Assembly: GCA_038502055.1 (NCBI GenBank)
Contig: JAXRKN010000036.1
Coordinates: forward strand, 1,798,001-1,862,000
DNA: 64,000 nucleotides
Origin: Tanytarsus gracilentus
Lineage: Eukaryota; Arthropoda; Insecta; Diptera; Chironomidae
Direction of reading: 5' to 3'
The notes beneath the pieces were generated by a model that saw only the letters and a list, made by a program, of their open reading frames with translations, did not search any database and was not told the DNA's origin. The translations under genes were made by a program, and so were the position numbers. Positions 47,279 through 60,713 of this stretch are shown one piece after another. Position 1 is the stretch's first letter. Every line of letters starts with the position of its first letter.

Positions 47279-49445
47279 ATTATAGCTCCGCTATATATTA
47301 ATTTTGGATTTTTCCAAAACCTGTTTTCGACCCCTAGTGCCAAGACATTACCTTGTGCAATACCAAAACATATACTCAAATGATAGGCCTAGCCAAACCC
47401 TACAAACTGGCGAAAACAGATTTGAAATCGGTTGCTCCTACGAGGAGTTAGAGCCATTTAAGTCATCTTACTTTCTCACTTTCTTACTTTCTCACTTTCT
47501 CACTTTCTTACTTTCTTACTTTCTCACGATCTTAGTGAACGCCGTATCTCAAGAACGGCTGGTCGGATTTGACTCGGGTTTGTGGCTAAAGATCGGATTT
47601 TGGTTCTAGTTGTGCAAGAAGTATTTAGTTTTGAGGTACGACCCTTCAAGGACCGTCCCTGAGTGCAAAAATGTCCTTTTTCATACAAATTTTCTCTTAT
47701 ATGGCTTCATGTATGTCGTTGAACTCGTAATTGTACCAGGAATCGATTGACATTGACGATTTTAGAGGAATGTCCATCATGGCCGGCCAGGAGTGCCACT
47801 AATGTCCATTTTTCAGAACTATGGCTTCATGTATGTCGTTGAACTCGTCATTGCATCAGGAATCGATTGACATAGATGATTTTTGAGGAATGTCCATCAT
47901 GGTCGGCCAGGAGTGCCACTAATGTCCATTTTTCAGAACTATGGCTTCATGTATGTCGTTGAACTCGTCATTGCATCAGGAATCGATTGACACTGACGAT
48001 TTTTGAGGAATGTCCATCATGGCCGGCCAGGAGTGCCACTAATGTCCATTTTTCAGAACTATGGCTTCATGTATGTCGTTGAACTCGTCATTGCATCAGG
48101 AATCGATTGACACTGACGATTTTTGAGGAATGTCCATCATGGCCGGCCAGGAGTGCCACTAATGTCTATTTTTCAGAACTATGGCTTCATGTATGTCGTT
48201 AAACTCGTCATTGGACCAGGAATCGATTGACATAGATGATTTTTGAGGAATGTCCATCATGGTCGGCCAGGAGTGCCACTAATGTCCATTTTTCAGAACT
48301 ATGGCTTCATGTATGTCGTTGAACTCGTCATTGCATCAGGAATCGATTGACACTGACGATTTTTGAGGAATGTCCATCATGGCCGGCCAGGAGTGCCACT
48401 AATGTCCATTTTTCAGAACTATGGCTTCATGTATGTCGTTGAACTCGTCATTGCATCAGGAATCGATTGACACTGACGATTTTTGAGGAATGTCCATCAT
48501 GGCCGGCCAGGAGTGCCACTAATGTCCATTTTTCAGAACTATGGCTTCATGTATGTCGTTGAACTCGTCATTGCATCAGGAATCGATTGACACTGACGAT
48601 TTTTGAGGAATGTCCATCATGGTTGGCCAGGAGTGCCACTAATGTCTATTTTTCAGAACTATGGCTTCATGTATGTCGTTAAACTCGTCATTGGACCAGG
48701 AATCGATTGACATAGATGATTTTTGAGGAATGTCCATCATGGTCGGCCAGGAGTGCCACTAATGTCCATTTTTCAGAACTATGGCTTCATGTATGTCGTT
48801 GAACTCGTCATTGCATCAGGAATCGATTGACACTGACGATTTTTGAGGAATGTCCATCATGGCCGGCCAGGAGTGCCACTAATGTCCATTTTTCAGAACT
48901 ATGGCTTCATGTATGTCGTTGAACTCGTCATTGCATCAGGAATCGATTGACACTGACGATTTTTGAGGAATGTCCATCATGGCCGGCCAGGAGTGCCACT
49001 AATGTCCATTTTTCAGAACTATGGCTTCATGTATGTCGTTGAACTCGTCATTGCATCAGGAATCGATTGACACTGACGATTTTTGAGGAATGTCCATCAT
49101 GGCCGGCCAGGAGTGCCACTAATGTCTATTTTTCAGAACTATGGCTTCATGTATGTCGTTAAACTCGTCATTGGACCAGGAATCGATTGACATAGATGAT
49201 TTTTGAGGAATGTCCATCATGGTCGGCCAGGAGTGCTACTAATGTCCATTTTTCAGAACTATGGCTTCATGTATGTCGTTGAACTCGTCATTGCATCAGG
49301 AATCGATTGACACTGACGATTTTTGAGGAATGTCCATCATGGTCGGTCAGGAGTGCCACTAATGCCCATTGCAACGGAGTAGGGTACTAATCTATGCGGA
49401 GCTATTGGAAATGGCAACGCTGTTTGCAGACCCATCTTGTTTTAA
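47279..49445 (+). mobile_element. Repeat element with satellite core, copy 2 (intact)
   Basis: 2,167 bp with the same termini as copy 1, in the same orientation and only 30 bp after it. A 5' block of about 420 bp (47279-47697) has an expanded ACTTTCT(C/T) mini-repeat around 47466-47523. The core is a 120-bp tandem array of about 14 units (47698-49376). The 3' block of about 70 bp ends CCCATCTTGTTTTAA. All frames of the repeat unit contain stops, so it does not encode a protein. Confidence 0.8.
47698..49376 (+). repeat. 120-bp satellite with higher-order organisation
   Basis: From 47821 the period is exactly 120 bp. A distinct unit type, marked by GTTAAACTCGTCATTGGACC and CATAGATGAT, recurs at 48181, 48661 and 49141, that is every 480 bp (four units). 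The unit before each of these shares a TGTCTATT variant (48061, 48541 and 49021 units). The array is thus built from a four-unit block amplified as a whole. Each unit contains ATCGAT. Confidence 0.93.
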
Positions 49446-50035
49446 TTTTCTCATTGACAAAAACATTTTTTTAATAACAATTTTGCGCAACTGCAGTAAT
49501 GTATGAAATAAAGATTCAAAAAATTAAAATAAGTTTAAAGTGAAATTAATTAATTCTGTAATTTATAATAAAAATCCGTTGATATAATGAATACGAGGTA
49601 TAAATTATTTAAAATTATAGCACAATTTTCTAGCAAATTTCTTCGAAGGGGAAGTAAAATGCTAAAAGATTATGCTCAAGTTTGATAATTCATTAAAACA
49701 TTTTTTAAATTTTTATTTCTCAATTGTTTAATTTTATTTAAATTTAAATAATTATCAATTATACAAAATTTTGTTAGTTATGCTTCTATTTTCTAGTTAT
49801 TATGCTTTAACTGCCTTTAAAATAATTTTTTTCTCAATGAATGATTTTTTTGGAAATTCAATGACTATCCAAGTGATGCGAAAATTTATGTAAAGTTGTG
49901 TGCGCGATCATAAATGAAAACATTCAATAATTATTTTAAAAATTACGCGAACTTATAGCGAATTTCGGGGAAATTTGTGCAGTAAAGTGTTCAAGAACTG
50001 CAATCTCGTGTGTATGATTTGATATTAAAGTCACA
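49446..50035. promoter_or_regulatory. Upstream region of Utx
   Basis: 590 bp between the repeat element and the Utx start codon, AT-rich. It must contain the Utx promoter unless further non-coding exons lie to the left. No clear TATA-Inr pair found. Confidence 0.45.
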
Positions 50036-50999
50036 ATGATTATAGAAAACGAAGAAAATGAAAATCTCTCCTCCTACGAGTTGATAAATTTACAAAGCCT
50101 TGATAGGTGAATTTTAGGCACTTTTACTCGGAAGTTAAGGTTGAATTCTAAATTTTGTTTCACTTTTAGCCGCCACTTTGGATTTTTCAAGCTCAATTCG
50201 ACGGAAAATGTGCGAAAAAAGGTTTTAGTTTTGAAAGTGAGTCGCTTGAGGCTTCCATCATGAACTTTGCTTCTTCTTATTCAACATTCATGTATATATA
50301 CTAAAAAACTATATTTTAGGCCGTCAAATATTTGGAGCAAATTCTCATCGAGGCTGAATCGCAGAAGTTACTCGATAAGCAAATTAAACCCAGCGATGGG
50401 TCGGAAAAGCAAACTCCAATGGAAATTGATCCAGCAGCAACCACCGAGGAAACGATCAAGAAAGAAGAAGTCGATGATGTTGAAATGAAAGATGCAGAAA
50501 AATCGGAAAAGGCGGAAGAATCAGAACAAAATGATAAAAATGACTCGGAAGATTTGACAATTGATATTGACCCCAAAACTTATTGCAAATTAGGACATTT
50601 TCACCTGTTGCTTGGAGAATTTGCGAAAGGTTTGTTGTTTTTGTGAGTTTTAGTGCAAGGTGCAAAAAATTTATAGTGTTTCAAGGTCGTGCTTTTTTTT
50701 CCTGGTTTTGAAGATTTTTTAAAATTGTTAGGGTGCAAACTTACTAAATTTAAAAATTTAGCCTGACTTAAGAAATTAAATTTAAAGAATTTTAATTTTT
50801 AAAAAAAATATTTTGCTTTAAAAACTTTCTCTAAAAAATTGTAACTCGTAATAATGGAAGTGAAGGCTAATGAACTCTTAATATTTTCAGCGTTATCCGC
50901 TTATCAAAAATACAAAAGTTTACGTTATGACTATTGGAAGGATACAGCTTTTCTTTATGGACTAGGAATTGTTTATCAACACTTTAATGCCTTTCGATG
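50036..50999 (+). CDS. Utx: Utx (KDM6A) histone H3K27 demethylase, N-terminal TPR exons (partial)
   Basis: Four coding exons: 50036-50106, 50170-50236, 50320-50629 and 50891-50999, giving 185 residues plus two bases of the next codon. The start is the ATG giving MIIENEENENLSSYELINLQ; no upstream in-frame exon was seen. The end of exon 3 and exon 4 encode the first TPR repeats, with CKLGHFHLLLGEF and ALSAYQKYKSLRYDYW followed by TAFLYGLGIVYQHFNAFRW, very close to UTX of other animals. A Glu/Lys-rich acidic insert (about residues 65-115) separates the first helices from this TPR. In other animals TPRs bind partner subunits of the MLL3/4 (Trr) complex and a C-terminal JmjC domain removes H3K27 methyl marks; neither later TPRs nor JmjC is in the window. 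A standard donor (GTGAGT) ends exon 4. Confidence 0.9.
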
Positions 51000-53900
51000 G
51001 TGAGTCAAATATTACGGCCCAATTTATTGCAAAAAAATCATCAACTTAAGCAGATTAAACGGTGAAAATACTCGTTTAACTCAATGAGTGCTCACATGTG
51101 TGAAAAAGTATTTACTTTTTTGTTTTAAGCTATCCTGACCTACTCAATATTTTTTTATGGGAATTATTGTTGTGAATTTTATTTTTATTAAAAAGTATAA
51201 AGTGTTATACTCATGCATATTCATAAAATATTTATGCGAAAACAATGAAAGTTTCACTCATGTAAAAGCTGTGATTAAAATGTTCTTCATTGGTGATTTT
51301 TGGAGGCGCCATGCGAAAGAAGGTACAAGAAAAGATGAAGCGTGATGAGATAAGGAAAAGAGCCGTTTTGTAAAGTTGTAAAATCGGCACCGTAAAAAAT
51401 GTTTCAATTGCACTTTGACATGCGAAGAGCTATTTTTATGATTTTAAAAAAATTAATCCTGCTATACACGTAAATTTTTGTAAATTGACCAAATTAAGTA
51501 AAGTTTAAAAAATCAATTTACATTGAGGATAATTTTTTATGTCTCGCTCACATAAAAAATGAGCAAATTGCTTCAAGTGAAGAAGAGTGACTGGCGTGTC
51601 TAGCCAACATTTTGAACTTATAATTTTTTCATGGTGAAAATTTTCGCCATCGACGACAGACAATAATCGAGCGGGTGGAATAATATTAAAAGACAATAAT
51701 GTAACTGAAAATTATCATGTAAAAGTGCTCAAATTTTCTTTCACTCTCGAATATTTTCATGTGAGCGAAAGAGAGAGGATAAAAGCAAGAACAAGAGCTT
51801 TCATTTTGGACTACGTGACTTTTTGCACGCTCCAAATAGACGACGATGGAAAATGTATTTTTCAAACAACACTTGCGAGTGCACTATTGCAGTCATGCTG
51901 CTCATTTTTTACTTCCTCTCTTCCCTCTCGCGCCGCATGATGTTGATGAAATTTCTGCGAATGTAGTTAAGTTGAGAGCGAATTTCTGCATGTGTGTAGA
52001 AGCACATAAAAATCATCTGAGATTCAATAAGCCTGTTTACCATTTTCGCTTCTTTATTTACTTCCGTACACCAACCAGTGGTGAGCGCAATTGCAGACAC
52101 ATAGAATTAACAATTTTACGAAAAATGAAAATTAAATTTTCATCAAGCGATGATTGACTTTCTTTCCTTTTCCGATTTTCTCATTACAATTTTTATCTCT
52201 CATTTCCTATCAGGATTATTTTGCTCGAGAACAATGTTGTAAATGTCAGCAATAATCTCGACGTGCATACGACACGTGTGCGAAGGGTTGAAATCTTCTT
52301 TTCTAAAACTATAAAAATAGATGATTTTCACCTTACAAAAAATATCACGCGGTGTCTGGATTTTGTTTTTCCTTTTTTGCCTGCGCAATATCGTCACTAG
52401 AGCCTTTTCATCCATGCGGAGGGTTGATGAACGAAAAATGGAATTTCGTACGAAAAATTTAGCTCTTTTTGTTCTTTATCGGTTTTTTGAACCTTTTTTC
52501 ATCTTCTTAGCTCGGCGAATTATTAATTTTTGTGAAAAACACTGCGATTTACTCAATTTTTTGCATAACAGGTTTTTTATTACTGTATTTTTAAGCCTAT
52601 GATATTTTTTTTTGCTTAAACGGAGAAATTTATTGCATTAGTGAAATGGCACAACATCAAATATTCCAAGAGATGGACATTCATAAAAAATAGAACTAAA
52701 AAATATAATTATTTCCAATCAAAAAGTTTCACCTTGAAAACTTTTTTAAAAAAATATCAAATTATACCTGATGCCAAAAACTAAATGATCCTTCATAATA
52801 CCATCTGTTGCTTAATTAAACACATGAAGCGAATAAAAACTAGATTTTAAAAAAAGGTCGATATTGGAAATTCGATATGTCAGTAGTTGAATGCACATAA
52901 CAATCCTTGAATTGGTTCATCGTATCTAAACACACACGGCATTCTCTTCTTGACCTTCATATGATCTTTTAACGATTTAATTTTCCTTTAATTCCGAGTG
53001 AGATAAAGGATTTAAAAAAATATCTAAAAACCGCAACGAGAAAAAATGCACAATTTTTTTTTATTTAATTAATTATAGAGAATTCTCTGCAGAAAGACGA
53101 AAAGACAGAGAAAGAAAGAGAATAAATTATAAACATATATAAACTTTTTCTTCTTCCACTGCCGAAATTTTCGTATGTTATGTCTGGCTCGTCGCGTGTG
53201 CAAGTTAGAACTTTTTTTGGCCATTATTGTTCTCGACTGTCTACATAGTTGCAAGGCATAAACGAGCAAATTTTTAATGACCACCTTAATTCGATTTCGA
53301 GCTTAGCTCACGACGAAGGTCAAGTTCTGATGACTCTAAGGAAATTAATTGCTGATAATTAAAAGTCATCGCTGTGAGAAAGTGTCACTGCAATCAGTTT
53401 TTCTATTTTATATTTCCGTTCTGAATATCATCATTTTACTTCAGTGTACAAAACAAGAAATTCCGTGGTGTAAAAGCATGATGTTCATTTTATAGTTTAG
53501 GTCATTGATCTTCCAAAGCCGACGTCGTCGACGAAGACGGTGTAAGAAGAAGGTACGGAAAAGAAGAAATAAAATAAATTGGTAGAGCGACCCGAGAGTA
53601 GATGAGCAGTGTTTAGCTCCATACATATAGCTCTAAAAAAGTATTCTTGAATTGAAAATTTTCTCCAAAAGCTCGCAAAATTTACTTTTTTTTGCCTCTC
53701 GCCATAACGTCACAAAATGCACACGTTGAAAATGAGAGAGAGAACGTACTCGAGTGCTCATGGTGTTGGTAAAATGTGAAAATCACGTATACAAACCATG
53801 AGTAATTTTTTTGCGATCAAATAATTTGGTTAATTTTATCTTCACGATCATCATAATTTGACGGATTAATCCCCAAAGTGCATATAAGAAATTTTCGAGT

Positions 53901-54179
53901 CTGTAATTTGAGAGCTCCGTTAAAATTATAATAAACATTAACATTGCTGTCTGTCACTTTTTATTCTCACTCTCCCAACATAAGCATTAGAAATTTTACT
54001 CGTCACGCATGCGAGTGTGTTGGTGAACCGCTTAGATAGAGAGAAAAAATTGAGAGAAAAACAACATAAATTTTAACATTTAGTCTCTCGGACGAGCTTG
54101 AGCGAGTAAGACGTATTAAAACGGCAACGTAGAAAATTTTCTCTCTGTGCCGTTCACCTTTAAATTATATTAAGGTACC

Positions 54180-54709
54180 ACCGAGTGTGTCATTATTGAG
54201 TTTTCCAATTTAATATAATTAAAAAAAATTAAGCGTATCGATTTAATACAAAATTTCATACTAAAAACGCTAGTGACTGATAAGAAAAAAAATCATTTTT
54301 GACTGAAAAGTTTCAGTTGTGCAACAAAATTCTCTCTAAATAATCGAAGAAAATAATCATTTGAGTGAAGACAAAGAATTTATTAATAATATCAAAGTTA
54401 AAAATCGAGAAAATCGAGAAAAAGTTTCATTCACAAATTTGAGAAAGAAAAAAAATGGATAAAAATATTTTCATGGGTGTGTGTTTATAGACAGCATAGA
54501 AGAAGAAATTTTCGTCTCGACTTGTTATCAGTATTTGTGAAAAAAATCCAAAAAGAGGGTTTTTTGGCACAAAAGTGGAAAATAATTGTGTTCATAAAAT
54601 ACGTAAAAAAAATTATTACTTAATCATAAACACTCGAGAGCGACAAATTGTGTTCAATCTTTCAAGTAAAAGAGAAACATTTTGATACAAATAAAAAAGT
54701 TATACAAAG
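54180..54709 (+). other. Candidate non-coding first exon
   Basis: A stretch rich in short A-runs ends in the strong splice donor AAAG|GTGAGT at 54709/54710, and the sequence looks like the long AT-rich 5' UTRs of dipteran developmental genes. The left limit is a guess. No acceptor or downstream coding exon is visible, so this is only a possibility. Confidence 0.2.
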
Positions 54710-57700
54710 GTGAGTTAGTTACATAATTTAACATACATCCGCTATTATTTACTTGTGTAAATTCCTCAAGACTATCGGAAACGGCCTATTTTTCTTCGCA
54801 TAGTTTTTCTTCTTATTTTTCCTCTCATGCCCATGTGAGAGATATCTTGAAATTCTCGTTTATATATGAGCTTCCTTTCTTCTCGCACTCTCAATCGACC
54901 CTTCCTCTTTCTAAATAAGTGGTAAATTTGTGCATCATGTGCCCGCATGAGTGTGTGAGTGAGTGACTATTTTTAGTTTTTCTAAGCATTTTTTTGCTTC
55001 TTTAATAAATTTCTCAAGACTCGTTTTCGAATCGCTCTTCCACTCTCTTTACAATCGCCGTACGGCGGCTGCTAATGCTATTTTTCTGGAGTAAATACAT
55101 AACCAAAAAAAGAAAAAGAGTTTGTTTCACTCACAAAGAGATGATCCAAAGTAGTTTGACGGGTTTTTCTTTCATCTTAATATTTCATTTTGTACTCTCG
55201 CTCAAATGGGATTTTTAGTTATGCGGAAAGTGAAGTTTCATTCAACAATTGTTTGTGTAATTTAGAAATTTAATAATTTATTAAATTTACAAGTTTATCT
55301 TGAAATTGCTAATTCTATTTTAAATTTTCGAACAATAGTGTGTGAGTAATTACACGAAGTAGAACTTACGTCACTCTTCACGAATGAATGAATGAACTTG
55401 AATTAATCATTCAACGATATCAACACATTTCAGTCATCGACGATGTGTTAATCATCGTAAAACATTTTTTTTGTGTATCATAGTAGAAGATTAGCTGGAA
55501 AAACTCTTGAAATTCCATGAATTTATCATTGATGAATCGATGAGAGAATTCCTTTGAGCTATTGAATGCTAAAACGCTCACGTGAGTGTTGTCGTAATTA
55601 TGCTGTGGGTGGAAAAAAGTGAACGAAACAAAACATGAGAGGAAAATTGGCAACATTGATATTACACCACGTTCAAGCGAAACTAAAACATTTTTATAGT
55701 AGAATTTGTTGACCTACTTTTGTTCTTCATAATGAAATTGAATACACTTCGATTTTTAAAGGGGGCAATTGAGAGTTGAAAATTATTTATTTTTTCCTGG
55801 AATTTTATTCTCGCGGTCAGAATATTCCTGGATTTAAGTCTGATTAACTTAATTGGTTTTATTACTAAAAGGGAATATTTATTTTTGTTTTTTTCCTGGA
55901 ATATCAAACTTTCTAATAATCATTTTATGAAATTTTTGTTTCCAAAGTTATAAAATTAAATTTCAATGAAATAAAAATCTTGTTAACTTTTTTAGTTCAA
56001 TTGTTATAGCGAAAAAAAATCAGTTTTTATCTTTTGCGGAATGAACAAAGCAAGATTTATACGAGGACACTACTTACGTTATCAGCTCGAGTAGTTTTCA
56101 ATAACCTCGAGTAACAATCTCAAAATAAAAATCGGTAGGAAGAAGAAGAAAAAATGACGTGAAATGGGGAAGAGCCCGCGATGATGAAAGCGGAAGTAAT
56201 ACCTGCATATTACAAATCGCATTCGATGTTACTCACGGCGAGTGAACAAAGTGTAAAAAAACACACATATGAACAGAAATTCTGTCCCTCGTCTTACACA
56301 CTTGATAATAATTACAAGGTACAACATCTGTTCTCAAATGGGTCACGATGATTTACAATGCACAACATCCTCGGAGAGATTTTTTGCTTCCGTTCCTTGA
56401 GACTTTCAAAGGAAAAAATCTTTTACTTCTGATACAAATACACTTTAATAATTCACTCACATCCACCATTTTATTCCACAACACGTTGCGTGGATTAGAA
56501 AAGAAATTTTTTTTTCAAAAAAACATAAAAGTACACAAACACATTCAAAGCTGCGTAATCAACCCGCATGCTAGCGACGTTGCCAGTTTTCTCTCATAAT
56601 GGCTAATGTTTACAAACACTAACTCGCACTAAACTAAGTAGCGGCAGCAACATAAAAGCAGCATAGAAAATCGATAATCTAATGCTCTGTTACATAAAGA
56701 GAGAGAGGTCTCAAAAATAAAATACAATTTTTTTTATAAATCTTTTTTTGGAGGGAAAGGCCTTGCAATTGAAGTCTATACAAAATAAATAAATCCTCTC
56801 TTTGAAGGATTATTTAAAAAGCAGTCGTGCACTTTTTATGTGTGTTAACCCTATTATTTAAAAATTGCACTGCCATGTGCGCTAATAACTTGTTGTACAA
56901 ACTGCTTTTATGTTCGAATTTTACTTTTTGATGACACAAAGTAAAGTGCACAAATTTAATTTAACAACGTGCTAATTTTTAGCAGGTTATCTAAATAAAT
57001 ATATCCAAAATAATTTCATCACAAAATTCGCAATTTTCCTCATTAACCCATTTAAATACACGTCGTCAATACATAAAAAATTTATTGCAATTATTTTTAC
57101 CTTGAACAAATGCCAACGTTTGAGGTTTTTTACAATCGCAATTTCCGTCAATGACAAAAGAGTTTTCTTTCTGCTGACTGCTCTGCTCAATATTTTAGCC
57201 ACTTAAAAAATGTAATTTTAGTGCATCACTCAAACCGGTTTACAACTTGGGTGTCTCTCGCTTCGCATTTGCAATATTTAGAAAATGAGCAACAAAGAGA
57301 GAGGAAAAAATGGCAAAGTCGATTCGAATTGAGTTCCATGTGATGAGCGCATATAAAAAATAAAATGTACTGTTACTTCTATCGTATAAAAAGTCACGTA
57401 TACCGAACAATATTTGAAAACTTCTCTTCTTACACGAGTTTAACGTTCAGCATGAGGTTCACATGTTTCGATCAAAAATGACACGAGCCGCATTTCATGC
57501 GTATGTCGCGTGATTATGACGTTGGAAAATTTTCGGAAGATATTTGTTTTATCAATGAACAGCAATTAAAGACGACCCACTCGAGAAAGTGCCTAGATAC
57601 AACAAAAACTTTCTTGAATGAATCTTTTCACCTTTAGCAACGATAAAAACAAAATACTCACTTCAGTGGGCGCATCTAAGATCGATTGCGAAGCACTTTG

Positions 57701-59310
57701 GATGAAAACACTCATCACCTCTGATGCAACACAACTCTGAAACGTGATGTAGAAGCGGCACGATTGCATAAAATGCATTCTATGACTGCATTCGAGGTTG
57801 CAAAATATTGTTTTAAAAGTTTTATACTTGAAAGTTTCAAGGTATGCTATGGAGTTAGTTAGCTTTAATGCAATGTTTCGTAAATTTGAAAAAAAAAGAA
57901 AAATTCAGGGAAAAAAGATATTTCAACCTTCATTCATTAGTCGCTCCTTATTAGACTCATTTCTCATATTGCTCGTAAAATAATTGTGCAATTAAACTTG
58001 TGCATCTGTATTTGCTTCTATTATTGCTTTATTGTGACACTCCACATGGCATCGTTAAATGTCATCAAAATAAATATTTAATGGGGAAGTGAATTACTGC
58101 AACAATAACAAGTAAATAATAATTTTGTAAGGAAAAATTAAATAACTCTCTTACTCGTTGAATGTCCACATACTGAAAAGAGATTTTTTGCCGGCACTTC
58201 AATGACAGAAAATGTCATAAAATCAGCTGATGAGTTTTTATTTTCCTTTCGGCTGATGAATTTTGAAGTGGAAGAAGAGTTATGATGGGGGATTTTCTTT
58301 TCCGTCTCGCGTATTTTTATATACACTTTGCTTTTATGCACACAAAACCATAAAAACTGGTTTGTGTGTGCGATAAAGTGCAACGATATTCTTAAGTGTT
58401 GTTATTGCTGACTTTATTGAGTTGCTTGTTTTATTTGGAAATTAGCAGAGATTTCTTAAAATTAAAAATTTATTTGGCTTTTAAAATTTGATTAAAGTTC
58501 GCTCAAACCACAAAAAAAATCGTCTGACTAATGCGCATCGGAATTTAGTTGTTGGTCTTAGTCATTTTGAATGATCACCGAAAAAAAAGAAGTACTTGAA
58601 ACGAAATGCGAACGAGAAAAGAAAGCACAAACTCTCTGCGGTGTGGATACAATTTAAAAGGCTCCAACAACAACAAAAAAATCATTTTCATGTGTGTGAA
58701 ATGTTATTTTATTTCGGACAGGTTCGTTGAACCTCGCTTGCGCGTTTGTGTCTATGAAAAATATGAGTCTCATTTTGTTGTTGCCTTAAAACTTTATATA
58801 TTTCTCGTTTCTCTCATTACTCGCGAGATTTTTTTTCCATACATCATTCCCGTTTTCTTTTTCGCTTCACTCGCGAATGAATTACGATACGTACGTGAAT
58901 TTTTACAAACAAACAAACACATCGATGGATTGTAAAATTTCAACCAAATGTTTAACTTAAATTTACATTTTTAATGCTCATTTACAAAATACTTACCGAA
59001 AAAATTATCAGCTTGTGTTAATCTCTCAATTTTTAATTAATACTCAGTCAACTTGAGTGCTTAAAAATCTGTGACGGCATGCTCACATTAATTACCGTAA
59101 AGAAATTCACTTTTTGTTGTGTATATTGATTTTATCGCAACTTATTTACTCAGACATAAGTGAAACCCTTTCATGTGTGCTTCAAAAATTTTTAATTGCA
59201 AAAAAAATCATCGAGCCTATAATTTTCCTGACGTACGTGATGACGATAGATTTTTTTATTCCACAACCAAACTCAATGATATTAAAATTGAGTAAATAAT
59301 TATTATTGAT

Positions 59311-59332
59311 AAATATTTTATTAAGGTTAATG
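59311..59332. repeat. Target-site duplication, left copy
   Basis: 22 bp starting AAATATTTTATTAAGG, identical to 60715-60736. It flanks the retroposed element. Confidence 0.9.
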
Positions 59333-59629
59333 GAGTAGTCCGAACACCATCGCATTTTAACACTCGTCAAATAAATATTATTTTAACCGTTTTTTTGTGT
59401 TTCTCATCTTAATTTATTTTAAATTTTATAAGTGTTCCATCTTCAACTACAACATCAGTTTCATCATTTATTGGTAAGGAAGTGAAAATGAGTGATTAAA
59501 TTAAATTTTAAAATTTCACTTTTCATATTTTTTTTTCTCTCGCTCATTCTCACTTCGAAGTAACTTTCCAAATATTATCTTCATCAGTATATAAGATTTT
59601 TTTTTTTTTTTTTTATTTTTTTTGAATCA

Positions 59630-60010
59630 TTCAGTTAAAAATTGTTAGGAAAATATAATTAATTAACTTAACCAGGGGGAAATAAGGATTTGGATAGTTT
59701 TTTTGTAGAAAATTATATTTTTGTTGTTTTGAATCGAGACAGGATTCAGTCAGATAGTTGATAAGAAAATTTAATTAACTTAAACAGGGGGATCAAGCGA
59801 TTTGATGGTTTTGAAAAATAATTTTTAGTTGCTTTTAATAGAGGAAGAAAAGCTTAAGTCAGAGAGTTGAAAACTTAATTAACCTCACCAGGGGAAAATA
59901 AGCGCATTGAATGGTTTTTTATAAAAGTTAATTTTTATTTTTTTTTTGAATAAAAGAAACGTAGATTCAGTCAAAGAGTTAAAAGAAAAATTTATTTAAC
60001 TTACAGGGGG
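59630..60010 (+). repeat. Four diverged tandem units of about 110 bp
   Basis: The shared core (TTAATTAACTTAA-CAGGGGG or variant) has CAGGGG at 59673, 59785, 59889 and 60004, spacings of 112, 104 and 115. A GTCAGAGAGTTGA-like motif precedes each of the later cores. The units lie inside the retroposed element. Confidence 0.75.
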
Positions 60011-60693
60011 AAATATGGGTTTTACATAAATGTTATTTTTATACTTTATGTTACAATTTTTATCAAGTTAATGACATTTTGATATCGTATTCGTTGGTAT
60101 CCAACAAAACCAACTGTTAATCTTAGTGACCAGTTGAGGAAGGAAGTAGTGAGCACTTACGGACGAAAGTTGAATGACCTGTACATCCCATTCTAATCAA
60201 CTAGATTAGATGGAGGAAGGTAGATGATAAACCAAACTTTTATACAATTGGTTTTGACTTTGTACTTTATAAATTTATGTTTATTTTGTTTTTTTTTTTG
60301 TGGCCATTCCTAACAGCTTGTCAGGGCTGAGGAAGGTTGTAGTGCGGTAACTTTTATAAAATGCCGTCGAAACCACCTTTGATTTATTTATTTTTAACTG
60401 CAACCGTAAGGTTCAGTTAACTAACCCATAATTGTGATTAGTTGGAACACTCTATGAGTGATCACAAGACTGTTCATAATGAAAAATTAATACGTCATTG
60501 ATTACGGCGTATTGATTGGGAAATACAGCTAGACGTTACATGACGAATAACATTAAAACTCTGAGAGGGGTTATTCGATATGTGGCCCCGGGGGCGCCTC
60601 TTGGGGGGAAAAAGTTTTTCTCTATCTTGAGTAATCTTAGGTTCTGCAAGGTTTGCGTCTCCTTGGTAACTCCAATGCGCTACCTCTCAGTCA

Positions 60694-60713
60694 TCAATCA
60701 ATCAATCAATCAA
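60694..60713 (+). repeat. (TCAA)n tail
   Basis: About five TCAA units form the 3' tail of the retroposed element, followed directly by the target-site duplication. Confidence 0.9.

Larger units (their letters stand above)
51000..59332. other. Large non-coding stretch after Utx exon 4 (left part)
   Basis: 8.3 kb with no coding exon recognised on either strand; all ORFs are short and without family features. If Utx is intact this is its fourth intron. Texture (GAGA and CACA runs, alternating AT-rich and mixed segments) resembles the region upstream of peb, suggesting regulatory DNA. A possible non-coding exon border is listed at 54709. Confidence 0.5.

Noticed and set aside
47821..49376. CRISPR-like regular repeat spacing
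   Set aside because: Units are contiguous with no unique spacers, in a eukaryotic genome; this is a tandem satellite.
47821..49376. Protein-coding repeat (120 bp is divisible by three)
   Set aside because: Each frame meets a stop within a unit, for example GACGATTTTTGA in the frame opened by ATGGCTTCATG.
58721..58735. GGTTCGTTGAACC palindrome resembling a tRNA T-arm
   Set aside because: A simple short hairpin; no matching acceptor or anticodon stems.
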